This document shows, piece after piece, positions 1-7,765 of a stretch of DNA of 64,000 bases. How positions within the stretch are numbered: position 1 is the stretch's first letter; each line of letters opens with the position of its first letter. The stretch comes from Paenibacillus auburnensis (lineage in GTDB: Bacteria > Bacillota > Bacilli > Paenibacillales > Paenibacillaceae): NCBI RefSeq assembly GCF_927798115.1, contig NZ_CAKMMG010000001.1:1922001-1986000 (forward strand). Reading direction: 5' to 3'. A model generated the notes under the pieces. That model did not search any database and was not told where the DNA came from. It was given only the letters and a program-made list of their open reading frames with translations. The translations under genes were made by a program, and so were the position numbers.

Positions 1-470
1 ACTGTTACCGAAGAAATTACGGGAACCTCATCACCGCCCAGACCGGCGGAGGATTTGCCCATCGCCAGCTTCACTGTAACTGTGGCTCCCTTCACGCCTG
101 TACTTCCAGCAATCTGCTCACGCATCTGTCCCGCGACTTCCTCTGCGGCCAGCTGGAGGCTCCGTTCCCTGGCTCCGGCTGCCAGCCTCCGCCCGTCCGC
201 CAAAATTTTCTCCAGCGAACCTGCCCCTTTTCCCGCACCGGACATCAGCCCGCCATCCTGCTCCTGCTGCACCATGGCGACGCTCAGTTCTTTCGCTGCA
301 TCCCCTTTCAGCAGAGAGACGATCGGGCTCAGCATCGTCAGCAGGACCAGCAGGCTGAGCACCAGCCTGGCGTAACGCTCCATCGACTTGCTTGGAAGCA
401 GCATCTCTACAAAGGCAGCCATCAGGACCACCAGAATGAGCTCCCTCAGCCACCCGCCTAACCAGGTCAT
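1..470 (-). CDS. spoIIIAF: Stage III sporulation protein AF, 3' end outside window
   Basis: Component of the SpoIIIA-SpoIIQ channel linking mother cell and forespore during engulfment. The ATG at 470 follows an AGGAGG box eight bases upstream. The product starts MTWLGGWLRELILVVLMAAF, a membrane segment, followed by a second one (RLVLSLLVLLTMLSPIVSLL), then a soluble region. This two-helix N-terminus plus soluble domain is the SpoIIIAF layout. About 156 codons are visible and no stop is reached before base 1, so the gene is partial. It is last in the visible part of the operon; spoIIIAG and AH would follow outside the window. It is separated from spoIIIAE by a 161-bp repeat-filled gap. Confidence 0.88.
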   Translation of the reverse strand, partial: MTWLGGWLRELILVVLMAAFVEMLLPSKSMERYARLVLSLLVLLTMLSPIVSLLKGDAAKELSVAMVQQEQDGGLMSGAGKGAGSLEKILADGRRLAAGARERSLQLAAEEVAGQMREQIAGSTGVKGATVTVKLAMGKSSAGLGGDEVPVISSVT

Positions 471-482
471 TGAGTACCTCCT

Positions 483-630
483 AAAAGTTTGTGAGCATCC
501 GCTTCAAAATTCCTGCTTCGCAAACTGGCATCGGAAGCATCAGCTTAAGTTTTGTTGAGATTCCTTCCTCGAACTACTTCGTACAAAACTCACTTCGCAA
601 GCATCTGCTTAATTCGTGAGCATCGGCTTC
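483..630. repeat. Dispersed intergenic repeat inside spoIIIA operon
   Basis: The spacer between spoIIIAE and spoIIIAF is filled with variants of AGCATCNGCTT (around 494, 537, 600 and 619) plus an inverted pair, AGTTTTGT near 548 and ACAAAACT near 583. The same unit, in two diverged copies, occurs at 61487-61620. In both places the repeat runs directly into the Shine-Dalgarno sequence of the following minus-strand gene (AACTTTTAGGAGG on that strand). Confidence 0.7.
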
Positions 631-631
631 T

Positions 632-1861
632 TTACCTCATCATGACGGTGACATTGCCGGCGGTCAGCATGATTGTGACAGCCAGGAAGAACATCAGGGA
701 GACCGCAGCCAGCGCCGCGAAGACATAGATCATGCTTTTGCCGATGGTCTGCAGGCAGGATACGATTGGTGTATCACCCAACGGCTGCATGACAGCAGCG
801 GCTACATTGTAGATCAGAGCCAGAACCAATATTTTGATTGCCGGAAATGCGCAAAGGAACAGGATAATAATGACGCCTGAGAGCCCGATTGCATTTTTCA
901 CAAGCAGTGAAGCCGAGATCACGGTGTCCGTGGCGTCCGCGAACATTTTGCCGATGACCGGCACGAAATTACCTGTAATGTATTTGGCGGCCCGGATCGT
1001 CACACCGTCCGTCACCGAACTTGTGATGCCTCTGACCGAGATCACTCCGAGAAAAACCGTCAGCAGCACGCCCAGCAGTCCGGCACCGATATTGCGCAGC
1101 AGATTAGCCAGCTGGGTCAGCTTGTATTTGTCCGACATGGCGCTCACCAGGTGCAGCACTGCCGAGAAGAACAGCAGCGGAAACACGATAGTGTGGATGA
1201 GTGTGCCTACGGTATGAATCATGAATACAATCAGCGGATGGGTGACCGACACGGTCACGATATTGCCCATGGACGCCAGCAGTGCGAACAGCAACGGGAT
1301 CATGGCCATCATGAAGTCGATCATCCGGTCAATCGCATCCTTCGCATACCCGATGGCGATATTGAAGCTGTTGACGGCGATGACGAGCACCACCATATAA
1401 CACAGCATATAGGCGATTTTACTGACGGATTTCCGTTCAAAAGCGGTCTGCAGCGTCTCCAGAATCATGCTCAGCACGCTGACCATCACGATCGTAACCA
1501 GCAGCTTGCCGTTATACAGCACTTCATGCCACATGAACCGGGTGAGCCCGGACAGGACACTTTTGAAGCTTAGCCCGTCCTCACCGGGAAGCAGCATATC
1601 CATCAGCGATGGCGTTTTACCATCCGGAAAAAATCCCCCGTACTCCTTCATCAGCTGATCCCAGTACGATTCAACCCCGTCCATCGGCAGGTTCTCCACC
1701 TGACCCTTGACCCATCCGTCAACGGGTGAGGACGAACCACCTGAAGCTTGCGGAGCACTGGTGGCCCAGGCGGTATCCGCATACCAGAGAAACAGCAGGC
1801 AGGGCAGGATGAGCAGCAGCATTTTTAATTTCGGAGGCCGGAACACACTGCGCTCACACAT
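632..1861 (-). CDS. spoIIIAE: Stage III sporulation protein AE
   Basis: 409-residue polytopic membrane protein of the SpoIIIA complex. The N-terminus has a signal peptide (hydrophobic stretch around residues 14-33 ending TAWA), a soluble segment to about residue 95, then a series of strongly hydrophobic helices up to the end (for example MIDFMMAMIPLLFALLASMG). Length fits the family (about 400). It lies between spoIIIAD and spoIIIAF on the same strand. The start at 1861 has only a modest GGCGGTGG ribosome site. In the mother cell it works with the SpoIIIAA ATPase and the SpoIIIAH/SpoIIQ ring to keep the forespore active. Confidence 0.93.
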   Translation of the reverse strand: MCERSVFRPPKLKMLLLILPCLLFLWYADTAWATSAPQASGGSSSPVDGWVKGQVENLPMDGVESYWDQLMKEYGGFFPDGKTPSLMDMLLPGEDGLSFKSVLSGLTRFMWHEVLYNGKLLVTIVMVSVLSMILETLQTAFERKSVSKIAYMLCYMVVLVIAVNSFNIAIGYAKDAIDRMIDFMMAMIPLLFALLASMGNIVTVSVTHPLIVFMIHTVGTLIHTIVFPLLFFSAVLHLVSAMSDKYKLTQLANLLRNIGAGLLGVLLTVFLGVISVRGITSSVTDGVTIRAAKYITGNFVPVIGKMFADATDTVISASLLVKNAIGLSGVIIILFLCAFPAIKILVLALIYNVAAAVMQPLGDTPIVSCLQTIGKSMIYVFAALAAVSLMFFLAVTIMLTAGNVTVMMR

Positions 1862-1907
1862 GGGCTTACCACCGCCTTTCTCTGGTTTATTCTGGCTTCA
1901 GCACGGT

Positions 1908-2297
1908 TCAGGCGGGCAGGAGCTTCATTACCGTTTCGATAATAATGCTGATGATCGGCACCGCCAGCACCATGATCAGGACCTTGCCGGCCAGCTCAAT
2001 CTTGGAGGCGATCGATTCCTGTCCGGCATCACGCACAATCTGCGCCCCGAACTCCGCAATATAGGAAATTCCGATAATTTTGAACACGGTTTTGATGTAG
2101 ATCATTTCCATTCCCGAGGACTCCGCCACCCGCTCCAGCGTCCCCAGAATCGTGCCGATCTTGCCGATCAGGAACAGGAAAATCAGTATGCCTGCCGCTG
2201 TAGTCAGCAGAAAGGCGAACATCGGCTTTTGTTCCTTCAGCACAAGGATCAGCACCGTCGACAAGAGTCCTATTCCCACTACTTGAATAATTTCCAT
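1908..2297 (-). CDS. spoIIIAD: Stage III sporulation protein AD
   Basis: 129-residue integral membrane protein with four hydrophobic segments: MEIIQVVGIGLLSTVLILVL, the AFLLTTAAGILIFLFLIGKI stretch, one near the middle, and a C-terminal LIMVLAVPIISIIIETVMKL segment. Its size and its place between spoIIIAC and spoIIIAE match the conserved operon. It is related to SpoIIIAC and probably forms part of the membrane base of the SpoIIIA channel. The ATG at 2297 follows an AGGCAGGCG site. Confidence 0.93.
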   Translation of the reverse strand: MEIIQVVGIGLLSTVLILVLKEQKPMFAFLLTTAAGILIFLFLIGKIGTILGTLERVAESSGMEMIYIKTVFKIIGISYIAEFGAQIVRDAGQESIASKIELAGKVLIMVLAVPIISIIIETVMKLLPA

Positions 2298-2306
2298 ATC
2301 GCCTGC

Positions 2307-2510
2307 CTATTGAAAAAGAAAAATCGTTTTAATTTCCTGAAGCAGTCCGTCCAGCATGCGGATCACCATAAACAGCACGATGATAAATCCGACAATGGTC
2401 ACCCAGTGGGCGATATCCTCTTTCCCCATCTGCTTAAGCACCGTGTGAATCATGGCGATGATGATGCCGATGCCGGCGATTTGAAAGATCGCGTTGACTT
2501 CAATATTCAT
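2307..2510 (-). CDS. spoIIIAC: Stage III sporulation protein AC
   Basis: 67-residue two-helix membrane protein (MNIEVNAIFQIAGIGIIIAM, then WVTIVGFIIVLFMVIRML). The family is about 68 residues long, so I take the ATG at 2510; an in-frame GTG at 2519 overlaps the GAGGTG ribosome site and is unlikely. It is tightly packed between spoIIIAB and spoIIIAD. Membrane component of the SpoIIIA feeding-tube complex. Confidence 0.92.
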   Translation of the reverse strand: MNIEVNAIFQIAGIGIIIAMIHTVLKQMGKEDIAHWVTIVGFIIVLFMVIRMLDGLLQEIKTIFLFQ

Positions 2511-2523
2511 TCCTGGCACCTCG

Positions 2524-3042
2524 CTAAAAGATCAAAATGACGATCAATGCTCCAAGCAGCAGACCCAGGCTTTTGCTCATTTTTTCATATTTGCCCTGAT
2601 CTTCTCTGGCTACTGTCTCCTCCTGCTTCAATTGCTGCAGAGCCAGCGCAATATGCGTGCTCTGATTCGATCTGTCGCTTGTGCCCAGGGTGCAGCTCAG
2701 CTGCCGGATAATTTCCTTCTCCGTCCCCTTCAGGGCGGCGGATTTGAAGTGAAGCTCCATCGCCCGCTGAATGGCCTCCTCGGCACTGCGGTTCTGCGGC
2801 GGGCTCATCTCATCCGCCGCTGCGGTAAAAAAGGTCCGCAGCGGCTCTTTCGACTGCTGCCCGATCCGGTGCAGAGCCTCCGGCAGCGGGGTGTACCCGT
2901 ACAGGATTTCGGTCTCCAGCCGCTGCAGGGCGGCGATGAGGGCTCTGATGTTCCTTGGCCTGTCTGCATACTGGGCAGCCCGTTTGAACCCGGCGAGCGT
3001 CCCAGCCAGCACGATCAGTACCGCTCCGAGCAGCTTAAGCAT
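2524..3042 (-). CDS. spoIIIAB: Stage III sporulation protein AB
   Basis: 172-residue protein with an N-terminal anchor (MLKLLGAVLIVLAGTLAGF), a central helical domain and a C-terminal hydrophobic tail (SLGLLLGALIVILIF). Start chosen at the ATG at 3042 because MLKLLGAV matches the family N-terminus and the GGGCGGTGA site sits just upstream; a GTG at 3051 is possible. It overlaps the end of spoIIIAA by eight bases, so translation is probably coupled. SpoIIIAB resembles GspF-type platform proteins and is thought to work with the SpoIIIAA ATPase. Confidence 0.93.
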   Translation of the reverse strand: MLKLLGAVLIVLAGTLAGFKRAAQYADRPRNIRALIAALQRLETEILYGYTPLPEALHRIGQQSKEPLRTFFTAAADEMSPPQNRSAEEAIQRAMELHFKSAALKGTEKEIIRQLSCTLGTSDRSNQSTHIALALQQLKQEETVAREDQGKYEKMSKSLGLLLGALIVILIF

Positions 3043-4036
3043 GGCGCTCACCGCCCAGCCGCTCCTCCGGCGAGATCAGCAGCAGCGCCCGCTTCTGCCC
3101 GTCCAGAATGCGGAAGGTAAGTCCCGCCTCTGTGCGGTGCAGAATGACGTACCGCTCGAACATCCGGTGCTCCAATAGTCCGCCAAGGCCGGGACGGCGG
3201 GCCAGCTCGGACACTTCCTTGCCATGGGCTGAGGCTACCACCGAGATGCCGGCGTGCAGTGCTTCGGTGACAGCTTCGGCATCCTCCAGCCGCCCGATCT
3301 CATCGGCAATCAGCACATCCGGCGAGAGGGAGCGAATCATCATCATCATGCCTTCCGCTTTGGGACAGCCGTCGAGGATGTCCGTGCGCGGCCCGACGTC
3401 AAAGGCGGGGATGCCGCGGCGGCTGCCGGCGATCTCCGAGCGTTCATCGACGATGCCGACCTTCAGGCCCGCCCGGCTGCCCTCACGGCCTTCCCGGCTC
3501 CCCGCCGAGATCTGCCTGGCGAGGTCCCGAAGTAGCGTGGTCTTGCCGTGCTGCGGCGGCGAGAGGATCAGCGTATGCATGATCCGCTGCCGTCCACGCT
3601 CCAGCAAGTACGGCAGTACACTGTCGGCGATGCCCGGAATCTCGCGGGCGATCCGGACATTGAATCCGGTGATGTCCCGCAGATGCTCCACACCGCCGCC
3701 GCTGAGCACTGTCCGGCCTGAAAGGCCGATCCGGTGCCCTCCCGGAATGGTGATGAAGCCTTTGCGCAGCTCTTCTTCCATCGTATACAGTGAATGATTG
3801 CTGATCAGGTCGAGCAGCCGGTGCGTGTCCTCACGACTTGGCTTGTACGCTTCGCCAGGATTTTGGGTCAGGCTGCCGCTCCCGGTAAGGAAATGATAGT
3901 GGCCGGAATAGTTGATCTCCAGCGGACGCCCTTCACGCACCCTGATTTCTTCTACTTTCGCGAGCAGCGGGACCGGGAGTCCGTTCAACAGCACCCTTAC
4001 TTTTTCAGGAAATAATAAAAGCCAATCATTTGCCAT
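3035..4036 (-). CDS. spoIIIAA: Stage III sporulation protein AA, secretion-type ATPase
   Basis: 333-residue cytoplasmic ATPase, first gene of the spoIIIA operon, related to secretion ATPases of type II/IV systems. The P-loop reads SPPQHGKTT in LILSPPQHGKTTLLRDLARQ; the usual first glycine of GxxxxGK[ST] is serine here. A Walker-B-like stretch is LIADEIGR. The ATG at 4036 is preferred (GGGGGT seven bases upstream) over an in-frame TTG at 4051 that contains the ribosome site. A sigma-E-like promoter lies at 4082-4109. Confidence 0.93.
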   Translation of the reverse strand: MANDWLLLFPEKVRVLLNGLPVPLLAKVEEIRVREGRPLEINYSGHYHFLTGSGSLTQNPGEAYKPSREDTHRLLDLISNHSLYTMEEELRKGFITIPGGHRIGLSGRTVLSGGGVEHLRDITGFNVRIAREIPGIADSVLPYLLERGRQRIMHTLILSPPQHGKTTLLRDLARQISAGSREGREGSRAGLKVGIVDERSEIAGSRRGIPAFDVGPRTDILDGCPKAEGMMMMIRSLSPDVLIADEIGRLEDAEAVTEALHAGISVVASAHGKEVSELARRPGLGGLLEHRMFERYVILHRTEAGLTFRILDGQKRALLLISPEERLGGERHA

Positions 4037-4081
4037 ACAGAGTACCCCCAAGTTGTCCTCTACTTTAATAGCTTTATTCCA

Positions 4082-4109
4082 TATTTATGCTTGTACCTGT
4101 GCTTTATGA
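4082..4109 (-). promoter_or_regulatory. Candidate sigma-E promoter of spoIIIA operon
   Basis: On the minus strand a TCATAAA element (4103-4109) and a CATAAATA element (4082-4089) are separated by 13 bases. This resembles mother-cell sigma-E promoters (-10 CATACANT type, -35 rich in ATA). It lies about 45 bases upstream of the spoIIIAA start, and the B. subtilis operon is known to be sigma-E controlled. Confidence 0.5.
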
Positions 4110-4119
4110 CTATCATCTA

Positions 4120-4383
4120 TCATTTTTTCAAAATACCGATTAAGAGAAAGGCTACTCCGCAGCCAATCCAGCCCAGCTTGCCCCATGACAGCTCCTGAGC
4201 CATCCCTGAAAGGCCGACAGCCGTCGTCAGAATCAGTATGGTCGGTCCAACCAGGGCCAGCCCGGAATTGACCGCCAGTGCCTTATCTACCTGATTCAGC
4301 TTCAGCATGATTAGGGCAGCCGTTATTTCCACACTTCCGGAAAGCAGCCTAAGCACCGCCATCCAGCTAACATACTTGTCCAA
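4120..4383 (-). CDS. yqhV: YqhV-like DUF2619 membrane protein
   Basis: 87 residues, three hydrophobic helices (AVLRLLSGSVEITAALIML, ALVGPTILILTTAVGLSG, LGWIGCGVAFLLIGIL), matching the small YqhV family. In B. subtilis yqhV sits directly upstream of spoIIIAA, as here. The start is a TTG at 4383 with AAGGAG nine bases upstream. Function unknown; the conserved position beside spoIIIA suggests a link to sporulation, but that is inference. Confidence 0.85.
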   Translation of the reverse strand: MDKYVSWMAVLRLLSGSVEITAALIMLKLNQVDKALAVNSGLALVGPTILILTTAVGLSGMAQELSWGKLGWIGCGVAFLLIGILKK

Positions 4384-4710
4384 TCCGCTCCACTCCTTTT
4401 TCCAAATCTATTGCTAGAACTATTCTTTGCTGTTTTAAAACAAGCTGTATTCCATGGATATGCGGAAGCCTCCCACTTTAGACAACCGAAAATAGGCGGG
4501 ACACGGGGAGCGGGATGTGAAAGATATCATAGTGAAAGTATTCATAAAAAAATATCATCAGTGTGATAAAATAAATTTGTTATTTAGCATTTAGGCCTAA
4601 TGGAAAATAGAAGTGCATGCGGTTGGTTAGACTAAGACATCCTTATATTTTCAGCTTCTCGGCTTTCCTGCATCTGATTAAAGACAACTTAAAAGAGGGG
4701 ATTTTTTATC
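4384..4710. other. Divergent intergenic region yqhV / yitT family
   Basis: This 327-bp AT-rich gap should hold the promoters of the two divergent genes. I see near-direct repeats ATATCATAGTG (about 4524) and ATATCATCAGTG (about 4552) and a TAAAAT hexamer at 4567, but no convincing -35. No ORF or structured RNA is apparent. Confidence 0.5.
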
Positions 4711-5577
4711 ATGCAAGTTCGTAATCTCGTAGTACCGCTCGTATCAAGCACTGTGGCCAAGCAGGTAAAAGATGTGGCTATCATTATTTTTTCAGCCTTT
4801 CTGGTGGCGAGCGGGCTCCGGCTGTTCCTTATTCCGCATCAGCTGCTAAGCGGCGGGGTGGCGGGGACGGCTTCCATTATCGGCTACCTGACAAATCCGA
4901 AGTATATCTCACTGTATTATTTTGCAATTAATCTTCCAATTCTGATCTGGGGCTTTGTAGCCGTAGGTAAAAAATATATTTGTCTGAGCATGCTGTCAGT
5001 CGTTTCCACCACCTGGTTCCTGACTGTAATTCCGGTGATTAAGCTTACCAAGGATCCGATTCTGGCCAGTATTTTTGGCGGAGTGATCATTGCCGGCGGG
5101 GTAGGGTTTTCGCTTCGTGCGGGAGGATCTTCCGGAGGATTTGATATTTTAGGCTCAATTATTACCCGCAAACGCGACATTCCAATGGGGACTGTGCTGT
5201 TTGTGATGGACGGTCTGGTTATTCTGAGCCTCGGCTTCTTCAAGAGCTGGGACTCCGCCCTTTATGCGATGCTCTGTATCTTCGTCAAAAGCAGAGTTGT
5301 GGATATGATTCATATCCGCCACATTAAACTGACCTGCTTCATTGTAACGAAGGAACGGGAAAAAATGCTCGACCGCCTGACCCTGCTTCCGCACGGCGTC
5401 ACCGTTGTCAATGCGGAGGGCGGATACAGCCATGAGGGCAACACGATGCTGATGACGGTAACGACACGCTATGAGCTGGCTGAGCTTCGCAAGACGATCC
5501 TGGAGACAGATCCCAAATCCTTTGTCAATGTGCTGGAGACGGTGGAGATCGTAGGCAGATTTAGACGGCTGGGTTAG
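4711..5577 (+). CDS. YitT family membrane protein with DUF2179 domain
   Basis: 288 residues. The N-terminal two thirds hold five to six membrane segments (for example VAIIIFSAFLVASGLRLFLI, with the conserved IPHQLLSGGVAG motif) and a second glycine-rich motif RAGGSSGGFDILG. The C-terminal about 80 residues (from LTCFIVTKERE) form the small cytoplasmic DUF2179 domain. This is the YitT/YpjC/YebE family of unknown transport function. AGAGGGG lies about 10 bases upstream of the ATG. It is the only gene facing plus here and is inserted relative to the B. subtilis yqh order. Confidence 0.9.
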   Translation: MQVRNLVVPLVSSTVAKQVKDVAIIIFSAFLVASGLRLFLIPHQLLSGGVAGTASIIGYLTNPKYISLYYFAINLPILIWGFVAVGKKYICLSMLSVVSTTWFLTVIPVIKLTKDPILASIFGGVIIAGGVGFSLRAGGSSGGFDILGSIITRKRDIPMGTVLFVMDGLVILSLGFFKSWDSALYAMLCIFVKSRVVDMIHIRHIKLTCFIVTKEREKMLDRLTLLPHGVTVVNAEGGYSHEGNTMLMTVTTRYELAELRKTILETDPKSFVNVLETVEIVGRFRRLG

Positions 5578-5597
5578 CTTAAGTAAAATAGACAAGC

Positions 5598-5650
5598 AAA
5601 AAGAACCTGCTTTCCCGCCAGCATTTCACGGGGGGCAGGTTCTTTCTTCA
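5598..5650 (+). terminator. Terminator after yitT-family gene
   Basis: Stem AAAGAACCTGC (5600-5610) pairs with GCAGGTTCTTT (5635-5645), followed by a T-rich stretch. The complementary strand also has a T-run, so it may work in both directions. Confidence 0.8.
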
Positions 5651-5680
5651 CCTACTTTTCTATCAGAGTTATCGCATTTA

Positions 5681-5726
5681 AAAAAAGGATGTCTCTCCAG
5701 CCCTCCGGCTGAAGAAACATCCTTTT
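5681..5726 (-). terminator. Terminator of lysC
   Basis: AAAAGGATGT (5683-5692) pairs with ACATCCTTTT (5717-5726). On the minus strand the stem ends in seven Ts. Confidence 0.85.
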
Positions 5727-5743
5727 GATTGTGTGGCAGTGGC

Positions 5744-6262
5744 CTAGCGGCGGTCCTTAGGACCACCAACGAAGGCCTGCTCTTCTGTATCCAGGTTGTA
5801 GGCGGTGTGAAGCGCCTGGATGATTGTAGGCAGGTTACCTGATTCAATGACGCAGGACACCTTGATTTCAGAGGTACTGACCATCTTGATGCTGACCCCT
5901 TCGCCGGAAATCACTTCGAACATCTGTGCGGCAACCCCCGGGTGGCTGACCATGCCTGCACCGACGATCGAAACTTTAACCAGATTGTCCTCTGAGGTTA
6001 CTTCGCGGTAAGGCAGTTCGCTGTGCAGCCCTTCGATGATTCCCTTGGCCCGCTCAAGCTCGCTCAGCGCGAGTGTAAAGGAGAAGTCTGCCTCCCCGTT
6101 CTGAACACCGCTCTGCACGATAATATCGACGTCAACGCCTTCAGCAGCCAGCTTGCCGAATACCTGGGCCAGTACGCCCGGAACATCCGGAACTCCCAGA
6201 ATACTGATCCGCGCCACGTTCTTGTCATACGCAATACCGCTAACTACAACTCCCTGCTCCAT
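5744..6262 (-). CDS. lysC: Aspartate kinase beta subunit, internal in-frame start
   Basis: An in-frame ATG at 6262 (product begins MEQGVVVSGIAYDKN) lies five bases after AAGGAGGAAG, the strongest ribosome site in the gene. It would give a 172-residue protein made only of the two ACT domains. In B. subtilis aspartokinase II an internal start in the same gene gives a regulatory beta subunit, and the alpha2beta2 enzyme is described. The site here falls at the equivalent boundary just before the first ACT domain. Expression from it is inferred. Confidence 0.75.
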   Translation of the reverse strand: MEQGVVVSGIAYDKNVARISILGVPDVPGVLAQVFGKLAAEGVDVDIIVQSGVQNGEADFSFTLALSELERAKGIIEGLHSELPYREVTSEDNLVKVSIVGAGMVSHPGVAAQMFEVISGEGVSIKMVSTSEIKVSCVIESGNLPTIIQALHTAYNLDTEEQAFVGGPKDRR

Positions 6263-6997
6263 GCTTGCTTCCTCCTTCACAACAGTACCTTCATTATGGT
6301 TAAAGCTTGATCTGACGACCAGCTTCACTTGATATCTTTTGGCATATTCAACGGCACGGGGATGGAGTACCGCAGCGCCCAGGTTGGCCAGCTCCAGCAT
6401 CTCGTCATAGGAAATCTCCTTCAGCTTACGCGCTGTCTTCACAATACGCGGATCTGTTGAATAGATTCCGTCGACATCCGTATAGATCTCGCAGACATCT
6501 GCTTTGATCGCGGCAGCCAGTGCTACAGCTGTCGTATCCGAACCTCCGCGGCCCAGTGTTGTAATCTCGCCGTCCAGCGTCATCCCCTGGAATCCGGCTA
6601 CAATGACAATCTGTTCTCGTTCCAGGGACTCCAGAACACGCCGCGGCACAATTTCGTTGATCCGGGCCCGTCCATGGGTCTCATCGGTGCGGAAGCCTGC
6701 CTGCCAGCCTGTATAAGAGACGGCATTCCTGCCAATCCCGTGCAGCGCGATGGACAGGAGCGCAACTGAAATTTGTTCTCCGGTCGTCATCAGCATATCC
6801 ATTTCGCGTGCAGGCGGCTGCTCATTCAGCTGTTTGGCCTGATCGATCAAATCATCCGTAGTATCCCCCATAGCAGATACCACCACTACGCAGCGGTGAC
6901 CTTCATCCTGCTTGTCTGCGATGCGCTTAGCGACCCGTTTCATACGTTCAATGTCGCCGACGGAGCTGCCTCCGAATTTCATGACATAAAGTGACAA
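5744..6997 (-). CDS. lysC: Aspartate kinase, alpha subunit
   Basis: 417-residue aspartokinase, first step of the aspartate pathway (lysine, threonine, methionine, diaminopimelate): aspartate + ATP to aspartyl phosphate. The kinase domain starts with YVMKFGGSSVG and includes TTLGRGGSDTTAVALAAA and the YTDVDGIYSTDPR segment. Two ACT domains follow from about residue 260. The TTG at 6997 is preferred because AGGGAG lies 10 bases upstream; the GTG at 7009 overlaps that site. Length and layout fit the B. subtilis LysC (aspartokinase II) type. No lysine riboswitch is seen; only about 100 bases separate it from the efp terminator. Confidence 0.9.
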   Translation of the reverse strand: MSLYVMKFGGSSVGDIERMKRVAKRIADKQDEGHRCVVVVSAMGDTTDDLIDQAKQLNEQPPAREMDMLMTTGEQISVALLSIALHGIGRNAVSYTGWQAGFRTDETHGRARINEIVPRRVLESLEREQIVIVAGFQGMTLDGEITTLGRGGSDTTAVALAAAIKADVCEIYTDVDGIYSTDPRIVKTARKLKEISYDEMLELANLGAAVLHPRAVEYAKRYQVKLVVRSSFNHNEGTVVKEEASMEQGVVVSGIAYDKNVARISILGVPDVPGVLAQVFGKLAAEGVDVDIIVQSGVQNGEADFSFTLALSELERAKGIIEGLHSELPYREVTSEDNLVKVSIVGAGMVSHPGVAAQMFEVISGEGVSIKMVSTSEIKVSCVIESGNLPTIIQALHTAYNLDTEEQAFVGGPKDRR

Positions 6998-7097
6998 AGT
7001 CCCATTCACTCCCTAATTCGCTCTATGAAGCTTATATTTGGTTTAACGCTTTAACCCAGTATAATACGAAATTCATATCAAGCGTTAATGGTTTCAC

Positions 7098-7130
7098 AAA
7101 AAAAAACCTCCGCCGCTATGCGGGGAGGCC
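7098..7130 (-). terminator. Terminator of efp
   Basis: On the minus strand CCTCCCCGC pairs with GCGGCGGAGG around an ATA loop, followed by nine Ts. Confidence 0.9.
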
Positions 7131-7167
7131 TTCTTGAACGCGAACTGCGGCTAATGCCGGACAAGTC

Positions 7168-7725
7168 CTATGCGCGGGAGATGTATTTACCTTCGCGGGT
7201 ATCGATCAGGAGAACATCTCCCTCATTAATGAACAGCGGAACCTGTACAGTATGACCGGTTTCCAGCGTAGCCGCTTTAGTTGCGCCTTGAGCAGTGTTG
7301 CCCTTAACGCCCGGTTCAGTTTCAGTAACCTTCAGCTCAACACTTGTAGGCAGGTTGATTCCGAGGATTTCGCCCTGGTAGCTGACGATGTTAACTGTCA
7401 TATTCTCTCTCAGGAAGTTAAGCTCCCATTCCAGCTGCTTGGCACTCAGCTCGAACTGGTCATAGGTTTCATTGTCCATGAATACATGCTCTGCACCGCT
7501 GGCATACAGGTACTGTACGCCACGGTTTTCGATAATTGCGCGGCCGATAGTTTCACCGGCACGGAATGTGCGCTCAACAGTGTTGCCGTTGCGCAGGTTC
7601 TTGAGCTTGGAGCGGACAAATGCCGCGCCTTTACCCGGCTTTACGTGCTGGAAATCAAGAACGGTAAAAATATCTCCGTCCACCTCTACGGTCAAACCTG
7701 TTTTAAAATCATTAACTGAAATCAC
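7168..7725 (-). CDS. efp: Translation elongation factor P
   Basis: 185 residues, the normal EF-P size, with three beta-barrel domains. It relieves ribosome stalling at polyproline stretches. The loop reads [14 protein letters not shown]; the modified residue in this loop is the lysine of PGKG in most bacteria. The C-terminus YISRA is typical. The GTG start at 7725 has AGGAGGG seven bases upstream. It follows the peptidase gene yqhT with a 40-bp gap, the same order as in B. subtilis. Confidence 0.97.
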   Translation of the reverse strand: MISVNDFKTGLTVEVDGDIFTVLDFQHVKPGKGAAFVRSKLKNLRNGNTVERTFRAGETIGRAIIENRGVQYLYASGAEHVFMDNETYDQFELSAKQLEWELNFLRENMTVNIVSYQGEILGINLPTSVELKVTETEPGVKGNTAQGATKAATLETGHTVQVPLFINEGDVLLIDTREGKYISRA

Positions 7726-7765
7726 TAAAAATCCCTCCTGGATTAATTAACATGATGAAGCAGAA

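Noticed and set aside
7010..7097. Lysine riboswitch before lysC
   Set aside because: Only about 100 bp separate lysC from the efp terminator, too little for an L-box, and no characteristic motif was seen.
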